DNA from: an uncultured Rikenellaceae bacterium
GTDB lineage: Bacteria; Bacteroidota; Bacteroidia; Bacteroidales; Rikenellaceae
DNA length: 8,908 nucleotides
Direction of reading: 5' to 3'
Assembly: GCA_947176715.1 (NCBI GenBank)
Contig: CAMWRR010000068.1
Location: forward strand, 1-8,908
The notes under the pieces are model-generated. The model was not told the origin of the DNA. It ran no database searches and was given only the letters and a program-made list of their open reading frames with translations. Of this stretch, positions 1 through 5,977 are shown one piece after another. Every line of letters starts with the position of its first letter. Position 1 is the stretch's first letter. The position numbers were made by a program, and so were the translations under genes.

Positions 1-958
1 TATTTACGCCGTCCAATACCGCACGCAGAAAGTTCATCTGATAGGTGGTAAGGCTCTCGGTCTGCTTCTCGAACAGAGGGGTGTTTTGGTCGAGAATATC
101 ACGGCAGGCTTCGTCTAAATCCTGTTCCGTGGCGTTATGGTCGGTATGGACCCATACCAGCCATGCCAACTGTTGTACGTATGATGAGTGGTTGTCTACG
201 ACGGTGCATATCCTGCGTGCCAGCTCCTCGGATATCCGTTTGCCTGTGGCCTTGAACCGTCCGCAGATGTATTCTATCCAGTCGGGAGTAGATATTTTGG
301 GCAGATATATGGTATCGCCGAATTTATAGAACGGCAGGCTCCTCTTTTCGAACAATTCGTTCATAAGATGTTGCTTGCTGCCGAATAGGCAATACGACAC
401 CGACTTCTGTAACTGCCATACGGCCCGCAGACGCTTCTGAAAGGTCTTGGAATCGTCGAATTCGGCTATTTGCTGAAATTCGTCGATACATATAACTATG
501 TCGCACCCTTTCTTTTGAGCGATTTTTTCGGGGAGTTGCAGAATATCTTCTATATCGTCGTCCTTGGGGTTCAATTCTAACGATATGGAGAACTTGGACG
601 AGGGGTCCGGACTGAATGAAATAGACGGAGTGATACGCGAAAGAAAAGATTTTATGTCGTCGAGCCATTCGTATGGTTTCGATGAAGTCTGTTTGAGTAC
701 TGCCGAAGCGAACGCATTGTAGAATTCATTGTCGTTACGGCAAGAGAATATGTCGAGGTACACCACTTTAAGTTTTTCCGACCGGGCCATGTCGCACACT
801 TTTCGTACCAATGAGGTCTTTCCTATACGTCTCGGAGAGATTAGCACGGTGTTGATGCCGTGCCGGAAGTTCAATAACAGACGCTCGGTCTCTTCGGTCC
901 TGTCTGTAAAATTATCGCCGGAGGTCGCTATTCCGAATGTGAATGGCTTGTCGTTCAT
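1..958 (-). CDS. P-loop ATPase, archaeal ATPase (ATPase_2) type, C-terminus cut by window edge
   Basis: The minus-strand frame from ATG at 958 stays open to the window edge, giving 319 complete codons with no stop. The protein begins MNDKPFTFGI. A Walker A motif lies at residues 41-49 (SPRRIGKTS, with Ser replacing the usual first Gly). A Walker B motif ends in acidic D159-E160 (IVICIDEF). A sensor-like segment with polar residues follows (CLFGSKQHLM, 190-199). This architecture matches the ATPase_2/STAND-like NTPases that are abundant and paralogous in Bacteroidales; their biological role is mostly unknown. No signal peptide or membrane segment is visible in the part present. Relatives are usually somewhat longer, so a modest C-terminal part is probably missing. 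Sampled GC is about 47%, against about 61% in genes to the right, which hints at accessory or transferred DNA. It lies on the same strand as the histidine kinase operon but is separated from it by a terminator and its own candidate promoter. Family assignment is firm; function is not inferred. Confidence 0.85.
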   Translation of the reverse strand, partial: MNDKPFTFGIATSGDNFTDRTEETERLLLNFRHGINTVLISPRRIGKTSLVRKVCDMARSEKLKVVYLDIFSCRNDNEFYNAFASAVLKQTSSKPYEWLDDIKSFLSRITPSISFSPDPSSKFSISLELNPKDDDIEDILQLPEKIAQKKGCDIVICIDEFQQIAEFDDSKTFQKRLRAVWQLQKSVSYCLFGSKQHLMNELFEKRSLPFYKFGDTIYLPKISTPDWIEYICGRFKATGKRISEELARRICTVVDNHSSYVQQLAWLVWVHTDHNATEQDLDEACRDILDQNTPLFEKQTESLTTYQMNFLRAVLDGVN

Positions 959-977
959 AATAGTGCTATTGTTACGA

Positions 978-1009
978 CAAAGTTAAGTAATAAGTTTGTT
1001 ACTAACAAC
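978..1009 (-). promoter_or_regulatory. Candidate Bacteroidetes-type promoter for the ATPase gene
   Basis: Read on the minus strand, TAACTTTG (985 to 978) matches the Bacteroidetes -7 consensus TAnnTTTG exactly. GTTG at 1009 to 1006 fits the -33 TTTG element at 3 of 4 bases, and the two are 20 nt apart, within the usual range. The start codon at 958 is about 20 nt downstream of the -7 element, so the leader would be very short. This is a sequence match only; no transcription start is known. Confidence 0.55.
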
Positions 1010-1033
1010 ATTATTACTAACAATGTTATTACT
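996..1033. repeat. Tandem 15-bp repeat with palindromic core upstream of the ATPase gene
   Basis: TTACTAACAACATTA (999-1013) is followed directly by TTACTAACAATGTTA (1014-1028) and then by a third partial unit TTACT (1029-1033). The first unit overlaps a perfect 13-bp palindrome, TTGTTACTAACAA (996-1008, centre at 1002). The second unit has the same palindrome with one mismatch (TTATTACTAACAA, 1011-1023). A further inverted pair, AACATT (1007-1012) and AATGTT (1022-1027), spans the junction. The block covers the -33 side of the candidate promoter, a position that suits a repressor or activator site. That role is inferred. Chance similarity in AT-rich DNA is possible. Confidence 0.6.
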
Positions 1034-1067
1034 TTTTCGTACGTTTTCGGTCAGGCCCTGCATTCGT

Positions 1068-1107
1068 AAAACGACATCCCCGCAGAAAGCGATATTCTGC
1101 GGGGATG
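1068..1107 (-). terminator. Intrinsic terminator of the HAD-lnt-ribE-kinase operon
   Basis: A perfect 13-bp inverted repeat (CATCCCCGCAGAA at 1075-1087, TTCTGCGGGGATG at 1095-1107) encloses a 7-nt loop. On the minus strand the stem is followed by TCG and then four T (1071-1068). It begins 18 nt past the histidine kinase stop codon, the usual place for a factor-independent terminator. The T tract is short, but the stem is long and GC-rich. Confidence 0.85.
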
Positions 1108-1125
1108 CCTTAAATGCCGTATCTG

Positions 1126-2157
1126 TTAAAGATATTTCTTGAGCGTGAATCCGAAAGTGGTCCCTTTGCCGAGCTCGCTACGCACCACGATATTTTCGCC
1201 GTGGGCCTCCACTATGTGTTTCACTATCGCCAATCCGAGTCCGGTGCCGCCGTTCTCCTGCGAGTGTATGGTGTCGGCGCGGAAGAAACGCTCGAAGACG
1301 CGCGGCAGGTTCTCTTTGGATATGCCTATGCCGTTGTCGGTGATCTCCACCATCACCTTGTCGAACATGTCTATGAACTTGACTGTGGTGGAACCCCCTT
1401 TGCGTCCGTATTTTATGGAGTTCGACATCAGGTTGACGAAGACCTGCTCCATGCGTCTGCGGTCGGCGAATACGTATATGGGAAGCTCGCCGTCCACCTT
1501 TATGGATATGCCGTTCTCGTTCTCCTGCATGTTGAAGCTGTCGGCGGTCTCCTGAGCCAGCGCCACTATGTCGAACTGTTCGCGTTCGAGGTTCATCACC
1601 TTCATCTCGAGTTTGGAGATCTCTTCGAGGTCGTGCACTATGGCTATGAGGCGGTCTATGTTTTTGTTGGCCTTTTCGAGGTATCTGATGTTGGTCCCGG
1701 GGTCTGCGGCACCGCTCTCCAGCAGGGTTATGACATAGCCTTGCAGGGTGAAAAGCGGGGTCTTGAGCTCGTGCGACACATTGCCGAGAAACTCCTTGCG
1801 GTAGTTCTCCATATCTTTGAGGCGGTCTATCTCGGCGGCTTTCTTGCCCGCCCACTCGGCCATATCCATACCCGCATCGCTGATGATGTCGTTACCCTCG
1901 AAGTGGCCCGCCAGCTCGTTTACGCTCAGGTCGCGCTCGAGCATCAGCTGGTATATGGGCTTGATGCGGTAGAGCACGAAACGCCATATTATATATCGCG
2001 ACACCATATATGTCACGAATCCTGTCATGACGGCCGCCGATACGGCCACGAGCCAGTCGCCCCCTCCGAAGAAGAATATCATGCCCAAAGAGAATAGGGC
2101 CGCCACCGCGCATATCAGCAACGAGGCGAAATTCATCGATTTGACCTTTACCGACAT
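1126..2157 (-). CDS. Membrane sensor histidine kinase (PhoR-like, HisKA-HATPase)
   Basis: This 343-residue protein should autophosphorylate on a histidine and pass the phosphate to a response regulator. Two hydrophobic segments (about residues 10-30 and 36-58) are joined by only a few residues (GGGDW), so there is almost no extracytoplasmic sensor domain. A linker of about 60 residues leads to the H box FLGNVSHELKTPL with H129. Then come the N box (FVNLMSNSIKYG, N246), the G1 box (DNGIGI, D274), the F box (FERFFR) and the G2 box (GGTGLGLAI, 303-311), so all catalytic motifs are intact. ATG at 2157 is preferred over an upstream in-frame ATG at 2262 because the latter would add 35 charged residues lying inside the ribE reading frame. 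The chosen start overlaps the end of ribE by 10 nt, suggesting translational coupling. No response regulator is present in the window, so the partner and signal are unknown. Confidence 0.93.
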   Translation of the reverse strand: MSVKVKSMNFASLLICAVAALFSLGMIFFFGGGDWLVAVSAAVMTGFVTYMVSRYIIWRFVLYRIKPIYQLMLERDLSVNELAGHFEGNDIISDAGMDMAEWAGKKAAEIDRLKDMENYRKEFLGNVSHELKTPLFTLQGYVITLLESGAADPGTNIRYLEKANKNIDRLIAIVHDLEEISKLEMKVMNLEREQFDIVALAQETADSFNMQENENGISIKVDGELPIYVFADRRRMEQVFVNLMSNSIKYGRKGGSTTVKFIDMFDKVMVEITDNGIGISKENLPRVFERFFRADTIHSQENGGTGLGLAIVKHIVEAHGENIVVRSELGKGTTFGFTLKKYL

Positions 2158-2747
2158 GGCTGGTAGTTTTTCATAAGTTTGGTTATATACTTGCCTATGA
2201 TGTCGAACTCTATGTTGACGACGGTTCCGGGAACGAAATTGTGGAAGTTGGTGTGCTCCCATGTGTAGGGTATTATGGCCACCTCGAAGCCGTTGTCGCG
2301 CGAGTTGACCACGGTGAGGCTCACGCCGTTGACGGCCACCGACCCCTTCTCGACGGTGATGCGCCCCTCTCCCGGCTCATACTCGAAACGGTATATGTGG
2401 CTGCCGTCGGCCTCGCGCACCTCCACGCACCGTGCCGTCATGTCTACATGCCCCTGCACTATGTGGCCGTCCAACAGGGCGTCGGGGCGCATGCTGCGCT
2501 CTATGTTGACCTCGTCGCCCACCTTGAGCAGCCCCAAGTTGCTCTTCTGCAGCGTCTCGTCTATGGCCGTCACGGTGTAATGTCCCTCGTTCAGCTCCAC
2601 CACCGTGAGGCATACGCCGTTGTGGGCTATACTCTGGTCTATCTTCAGCTCCCCGGCTACAGGCGAGGCGAGCGTTATGTGGAGGTTACCCCCCTCTTTG
2701 CGCAAGGCGGCTACCTTGGCCACCGATTCGATTATTCCTGAAAACAT
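2148..2747 (-). CDS. ribE: Riboflavin synthase, alpha subunit
   Basis: Riboflavin synthase converts two molecules of 6,7-dimethyl-8-ribityllumazine into riboflavin and a pyrimidinedione, the last step of riboflavin biosynthesis, in the cytoplasm. The 199-residue product has the usual family length and the diagnostic N-terminus MFSGIIE. It is built of two homologous lumazine-binding repeats: residues 1 to about 97, with NGVCLTVV (43-50), and about 98 to 190, with NGVSLTVV (140-147). The segment RSMRPDALLDGHIVQGHVD (85-102) spans the repeat junction. The reading frame is open far upstream (to 3821), but that extension is a shadow of lnt; the MFSGIIE start at 2747 is clear. An A-rich leader (AAATAAAAAACG) precedes it, 29 nt after the lnt stop. 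No other riboflavin genes and no FMN riboswitch are seen here, so ribE is separated from the rest of its pathway. Confidence 0.97.
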   Translation of the reverse strand: MFSGIIESVAKVAALRKEGGNLHITLASPVAGELKIDQSIAHNGVCLTVVELNEGHYTVTAIDETLQKSNLGLLKVGDEVNIERSMRPDALLDGHIVQGHVDMTARCVEVREADGSHIYRFEYEPGEGRITVEKGSVAVNGVSLTVVNSRDNGFEVAIIPYTWEHTNFHNFVPGTVVNIEFDIIGKYITKLMKNYQPCR

Positions 2748-2776
2748 GATTATATCGTTTTTTATTTGTCGTACGG

Positions 2777-4387
2777 TTACTGTACTATGTAATCCTTTTT
2801 GCGCCTGCGGTACGCGAAAAAGTAGAGTAGCGACAGGAGGAACACCCCGGTAGAGGCACGGCCCGTTATGTCGCCGTAGCGCGTGAATAGGGTCATACTG
2901 TCGTTGAGGGTGAGCTCTCCGGATAGGATGCGCTCCTCGTCCCACTCCGTATGCGCCGTTATGTCGCCGCGTTCGTTGATAAGGGCGCTTATGCCGGTGT
3001 TGGCCGAGCGGCCTATCGAACGGCGCGTCTCTATGGCCCGCAGCTTGGAGAAGCGCAGGTGCTGACGGTAGCCGGGGGTGTCGCCCCACCATCCGTCGTT
3101 GGTTATCACGAACATCACCTTGGCACCTTTGCTTACGAACGACGCGAAATATTCGCCGTAGACCGACTCGTAGCATATTGCGCATCCGGCATCGAGTCCC
3201 CGGTTGTCGAAACATGCGCTCTCCTCTTGTGTGGCCAGCACCCCCGAGATGCCGCCGAGGTCTACCGACAGGCTGTTGAGAAAGGCGAAATATTCGTGAT
3301 AGGGTATCATCTCCACGCCTATCACCAGTTTCGACTTGTGATAGAGCTGCAGAATATCGGTGGTGTCGATGCAGAGTGCCGAGTTGTAGGCGTCCCACCA
3401 GTAGTCGCGGCCCGGAAGCGTGCGTGCCGTGGTGGTGGGCGGGGCGTCGTACAGCATCTTGTGGTAGCCTCTGAACGCATTGATGCCGAGTATCACCGAG
3501 GCTCCGGGATGGGTCTCGACCAAAGTGCGGCGCAGTGTGTCGGCCATGTGCGTCCCCTCTATGGAGCCTATCCAGAAGTTGTCGTCGAGAGCCGTCTCGG
3601 GGGCCACTATGAAGCGACTCCCGACAGGTGCCCGGCGGACCATGTCTACCAGTCTGTCCAACTGGGCGTTCTGCGTCATGCCGCCGAATTTGTCTTTGTA
3701 GGGGTCTACGTTGGGCTGCAACATGGCGACCGTCACCTTCTCGTCGCCCTCGTCGTATGAGGCGTATATCGCAAGCGACCATATCATCGGCACGGCCACC
3801 CACAGCGCCGGCGCTATCCACCGCGAGATGACGAACCTGCGGTCACCTACGGTCTTGCTTACGGCCTCGAAGAGCAACAGGTTGACAATCAGTACCCACA
3901 GAGTGCCTCCGAGCGAGCCGGTATATTCGTACCACTGCACTAACGTGTGGTCGAGAGCCAGTCCGCCCCCGAGGTTGAGCCACGGGAACGATATCTCGCC
4001 GTTGAGGTAGAGCCTCTCGGCCGCCACCCAACAGCTTACCAAGAGGGTGTAGGCGAGCGACTTGGGCGCCCGTTTCCAGACGGCGTTGTAGAGTGCCGCT
4101 ACGGCACCGAAGTAGAGCGTGTATGCGACAGTGGCCGCTATCGCGCCTATGACGGCCGCCTTGGCCACCCAGCTTACCGACAGCAGATTGAACAGGGCGA
4201 ACGTCGACATGGCGGCTATCCAGAAACGTCGTCCCCGGTGGCGTCGCTGAACTGATAGCAACGGCACCAACGCCACTAATAGCGTTAGCGATGTGACGCC
4301 CCACCACGGCATGGCAAGGAGTAGTGCCGACGACAGACACAATGCCGCGTCTATGGCTATGGTTTTCAGACTATGCGTCATAATCAT
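2777..4387 (-). CDS. lnt: Apolipoprotein N-acyltransferase
   Basis: Lnt transfers an acyl chain from a phospholipid to the N-terminal cysteine of apolipoproteins, the final step of lipoprotein maturation, in the inner membrane. The 536-residue protein begins with several hydrophobic segments within residues 8-205, followed by a carbon-nitrogen hydrolase (nitrilase-like) domain at about 215-495 and a last membrane segment at about 512-526. The catalytic triad is visible: E264 (VAPETALDD), K351 (YHKSKLV) and C405 (CAICYESVYGE). The LVPFGEY region common in Proteobacteria appears here as LVIGVEMIPYHEYF, a variant I associate with Bacteroidota. ATG at 4387 overlaps the HAD gene stop (TGA 4386-4384) in an ATGA arrangement; a second in-frame ATG at 4381 is also possible. 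It sits between a HAD phosphatase and ribE in one operon, with no obvious functional link. Confidence 0.96.
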   Translation of the reverse strand: MIMTHSLKTIAIDAALCLSSALLLAMPWWGVTSLTLLVALVPLLSVQRRHRGRRFWIAAMSTFALFNLLSVSWVAKAAVIGAIAATVAYTLYFGAVAALYNAVWKRAPKSLAYTLLVSCWVAAERLYLNGEISFPWLNLGGGLALDHTLVQWYEYTGSLGGTLWVLIVNLLLFEAVSKTVGDRRFVISRWIAPALWVAVPMIWSLAIYASYDEGDEKVTVAMLQPNVDPYKDKFGGMTQNAQLDRLVDMVRRAPVGSRFIVAPETALDDNFWIGSIEGTHMADTLRRTLVETHPGASVILGINAFRGYHKMLYDAPPTTTARTLPGRDYWWDAYNSALCIDTTDILQLYHKSKLVIGVEMIPYHEYFAFLNSLSVDLGGISGVLATQEESACFDNRGLDAGCAICYESVYGEYFASFVSKGAKVMFVITNDGWWGDTPGYRQHLRFSKLRAIETRRSIGRSANTGISALINERGDITAHTEWDEERILSGELTLNDSMTLFTRYGDITGRASTGVFLLSLLYFFAYRRRKKDYIVQ

Positions 4388-5211
4388 TTGTGTTTGAGCT
4401 CCTCCAACGAGAGGTTGATGGCTATGCGGTCCACTATCTTGCGCACGACGGTGTCTACGCCGCTGCCGGGGCGATAGTCGGCGGGGGCCACGAAATCGAC
4501 CCTGCCGTCGTCTACCAGTTTGCGTATGTCGTCTATCTTGCGTTGCGACCCGCTGTTATAGACGGCTATGGAGTAGCCGCCCATCTGCTTTACGAGCCTC
4601 ATGCAGGGTATGTCGGTGGTGCCGTCGCCTATGTATATCATGCGGCTGAAAGGTACCCGCCGCCTCTCTTCGGGGATGTAACGGTTGATCTCTATGTTGT
4701 CGGAGACGCTCTCTATGCCCTTGTTTATCTTGAATAGGAATTGGGTCTTGGTTGTGTAGTTGACAACCACGCTCGGCCAGAATGCCACCCCGTCTACGTT
4801 ATAGAAAAAGGAGCATGCGTATATCTTCTTGAACTCGTGGGCTATGGGGGTGCCCTCTATCATCTCCTTTATGCCGGACGAGTTGATGTAGTGCTCTATC
4901 TCGAGCCCTCTCTCCTTGGCGTACGCGTTGATGCGTCCGAACCACTCCCTGACCCCGTCGAACAGCTCCACCTTGCTCCCCGACTCGCGGAAAGCCTCCC
5001 TGCGGAGCGATACGTCGCGGTTGTTGGCCTCCTTTATCATGTGGTAGAGGTAGGCCAGTATGGTGTCGCCGTCCTGATCCTCGGCCATCTGGGTGCTCTC
5101 CTGCCAGAACTCCTCGCTGCGTTTGCCTACGGCAGGGATGAAGTCGTACTCCTGCATGTTGCCGGGCGCGAGGGTGCCGTCGAAATCGTATATTATAGCA
5201 ACTGTCTTCAT
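4384..5211 (-). CDS. HAD-superfamily phosphatase, substrate unknown
   Basis: The 275-residue protein has the four HAD signature elements: motif I DFDGTL with D9 and D11, motif II serine in INSSG (S111), a lysine in NYTTKTQ (K155), and motif IV IGDGTTDIP with D196 and D200. A helical cap-like insert (about residues 20-100) sits between motifs I and II, as in C1-capped members such as phosphoserine phosphatases. These residues imply Mg-dependent phosphate ester hydrolysis through an aspartyl-phosphate intermediate. There is no signal peptide, so it is cytoplasmic. The substrate cannot be read from the sequence. It is the first gene of the minus-strand operon and overlaps lnt by 4 nt. The start codon follows an A-rich leader (AATAAAAAAACGAG), typical for Bacteroidota. 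Confidence 0.9.
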   Translation of the reverse strand: MKTVAIIYDFDGTLAPGNMQEYDFIPAVGKRSEEFWQESTQMAEDQDGDTILAYLYHMIKEANNRDVSLRREAFRESGSKVELFDGVREWFGRINAYAKERGLEIEHYINSSGIKEMIEGTPIAHEFKKIYACSFFYNVDGVAFWPSVVVNYTTKTQFLFKINKGIESVSDNIEINRYIPEERRRVPFSRMIYIGDGTTDIPCMRLVKQMGGYSIAVYNSGSQRKIDDIRKLVDDGRVDFVAPADYRPGSGVDTVVRKIVDRIAINLSLEELKHK

Positions 5212-5229
5212 CTCGTTTTTTTATTGCGT

Positions 5230-5237
5230 CAAATTTA
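5230..5237 (-). promoter_or_regulatory. -7 promoter element for the HAD-lnt-ribE-kinase operon
   Basis: On the minus strand TAAATTTG (5237 to 5230) matches TAnnTTTG exactly, 18 nt before the ATG of the HAD gene. I see no good TTTG-like -33 element at the expected distance; that region is occupied by a small hairpin (5248-5265). The call rests on the -7 match and on position. Confidence 0.5.
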
Positions 5238-5247
5238 AACATTTTAG

Positions 5248-5265
5248 CGGATATTTCGATATCCG
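5248..5265. promoter_or_regulatory. Inverted repeat with TTCG loop in the divergent intergenic region
   Basis: CGGATAT (5248-5254) and ATATCCG (5259-5265) form a perfect 7-bp stem around TTCG. It lies 11 to 28 nt upstream of the minus-strand -7 element, so it covers where the -33 box would be. It could be an operator for the HAD-lnt-ribE-kinase operon. It lies outside the predicted transcripts of both operons, so an RNA role is less likely. Function is inferred from position only. Confidence 0.4.
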
Positions 5266-5364
5266 TCTTCTGTTACTCGTGAGAACCCACTCGATAGAGG
5301 GTCTTCGTACGGGAGCTGTCGATATAAAGTTGAGCGGAAAGGGGGCCATGTCCCTCAAAAATCG

Positions 5365-5372
5365 TACTTTTG
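5365..5372 (+). promoter_or_regulatory. -7 promoter element for the rdgB-rlhA-methyltransferase operon
   Basis: TACTTTTG matches TAnnTTTG exactly and lies 23 nt before the rdgB ATG. No clear TTTG-like -33 element is found 19-21 nt upstream. The leader downstream is A-rich close to the start codon (ATATAAACG). Confidence 0.5.
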
Positions 5373-5395
5373 CCGGGGAAACGTCCATATAAACG

Positions 5396-5977
5396 ATGAA
5401 AAGAGTAATATTCGCAACCAACAACCCCAACAAGCTCCGCGAGGTGCGTCAGATGTTGACCGATATCGAACTGGTATCGTTGTCGGACTGCGGCATAACG
5501 GAGGATATCCCCGAGACCTCGGAGACCATAGAGGGCAATTCGATTCAGAAAGCGCGCTACATCTACGACCGGCTCTCTGTCGACTGTTTCGCCGACGACA
5601 CAGGCCTCGAGGTGGATGCGCTCGGCGGAGAGCCGGGGGTACGCTCGGCGCGTTACGCCGGGGAGAGCAAGTGCAGCGAGGACAACATAACCCTCCTGCT
5701 CGACAGACTCGGCGATAATGCCGACCGCCGCGCCCGTTTCCGCACGGTCATAACCCTTATATGGGATGGCCGGGAGCACCTCTTCGAGGGCATAGTGGAG
5801 GGTGTCATAACGCATAAGAGGCATGGAGAGGGGGGCTTCGGCTACGACTCCGTATTCATGCCCGACGGTTACGACATCACCTTCGCCCAGATGGATGCGG
5901 CGAGCAAGAACGCCATATCGCACCGCGGACGCGCCATAGCCGGGTTGGTCGATTTTCTACGAAAAGCGGTAAAATGA
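5396..5977 (+). CDS. rdgB: RdgB/HAM1-type dITP/XTP pyrophosphatase
   Basis: This enzyme hydrolyses non-canonical purine nucleoside triphosphates (dITP, ITP, XTP) to the monophosphate and pyrophosphate, keeping deaminated bases out of DNA and RNA. The 193-residue product is close to the E. coli length of 197. Family motifs are all present: ATNNPNK at the N-terminus (T8, N9, K13), E46 in TIEGNS, DDTGLEVDAL with D67-D68 (D68 being the likely catalytic base), GVRSARYAG (81-89), GEGGFGYDSVF (144-154), K171 and the terminal SHRGRA (175-180). It starts a plus-strand operon. Its TGA overlaps the ATG of rlhA (ATGA, 5974-5977), indicating coupled translation. Its isoleucine codons are mostly ATA (10 of 15 by hand count). 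Confidence 0.97.
   Translation: MKRVIFATNNPNKLREVRQMLTDIELVSLSDCGITEDIPETSETIEGNSIQKARYIYDRLSVDCFADDTGLEVDALGGEPGVRSARYAGESKCSEDNITLLLDRLGDNADRRARFRTVITLIWDGREHLFEGIVEGVITHKRHGEGGFGYDSVFMPDGYDITFAQMDAASKNAISHRGRAIAGLVDFLRKAVK

Noticed and set aside
45..668. Short open frames on both strands at the left edge
   Set aside because: All lie within the ATPase coding region, which is open to the window edge and carries Walker A and B motifs; the short frames have no recognisable features.
1114..2097. 327-residue plus-strand open frame antisense to the histidine kinase
   Set aside because: It mirrors a gene with intact H, N, G1, F and G2 boxes. The translation is rich in His, Tyr and Val with no recognisable domain, as expected for the complement of a GC-rich coding frame.
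2951..3760. 269-residue plus-strand open frame opposite lnt
   Set aside because: It is antisense to the lnt catalytic domain and shows composition-driven residues only.
2748..3821. Upstream extension of the ribE frame (557-residue reading)
   Set aside because: It overlaps lnt on the same strand in another frame. Its Arg/His/Gly-rich translation has no domain, and riboflavin synthase clearly begins at MFSGIIE (2747).
5273..5923. 216-residue minus-strand open frame opposite rdgB
   Set aside because: It is the antisense shadow of a complete rdgB with all family motifs.
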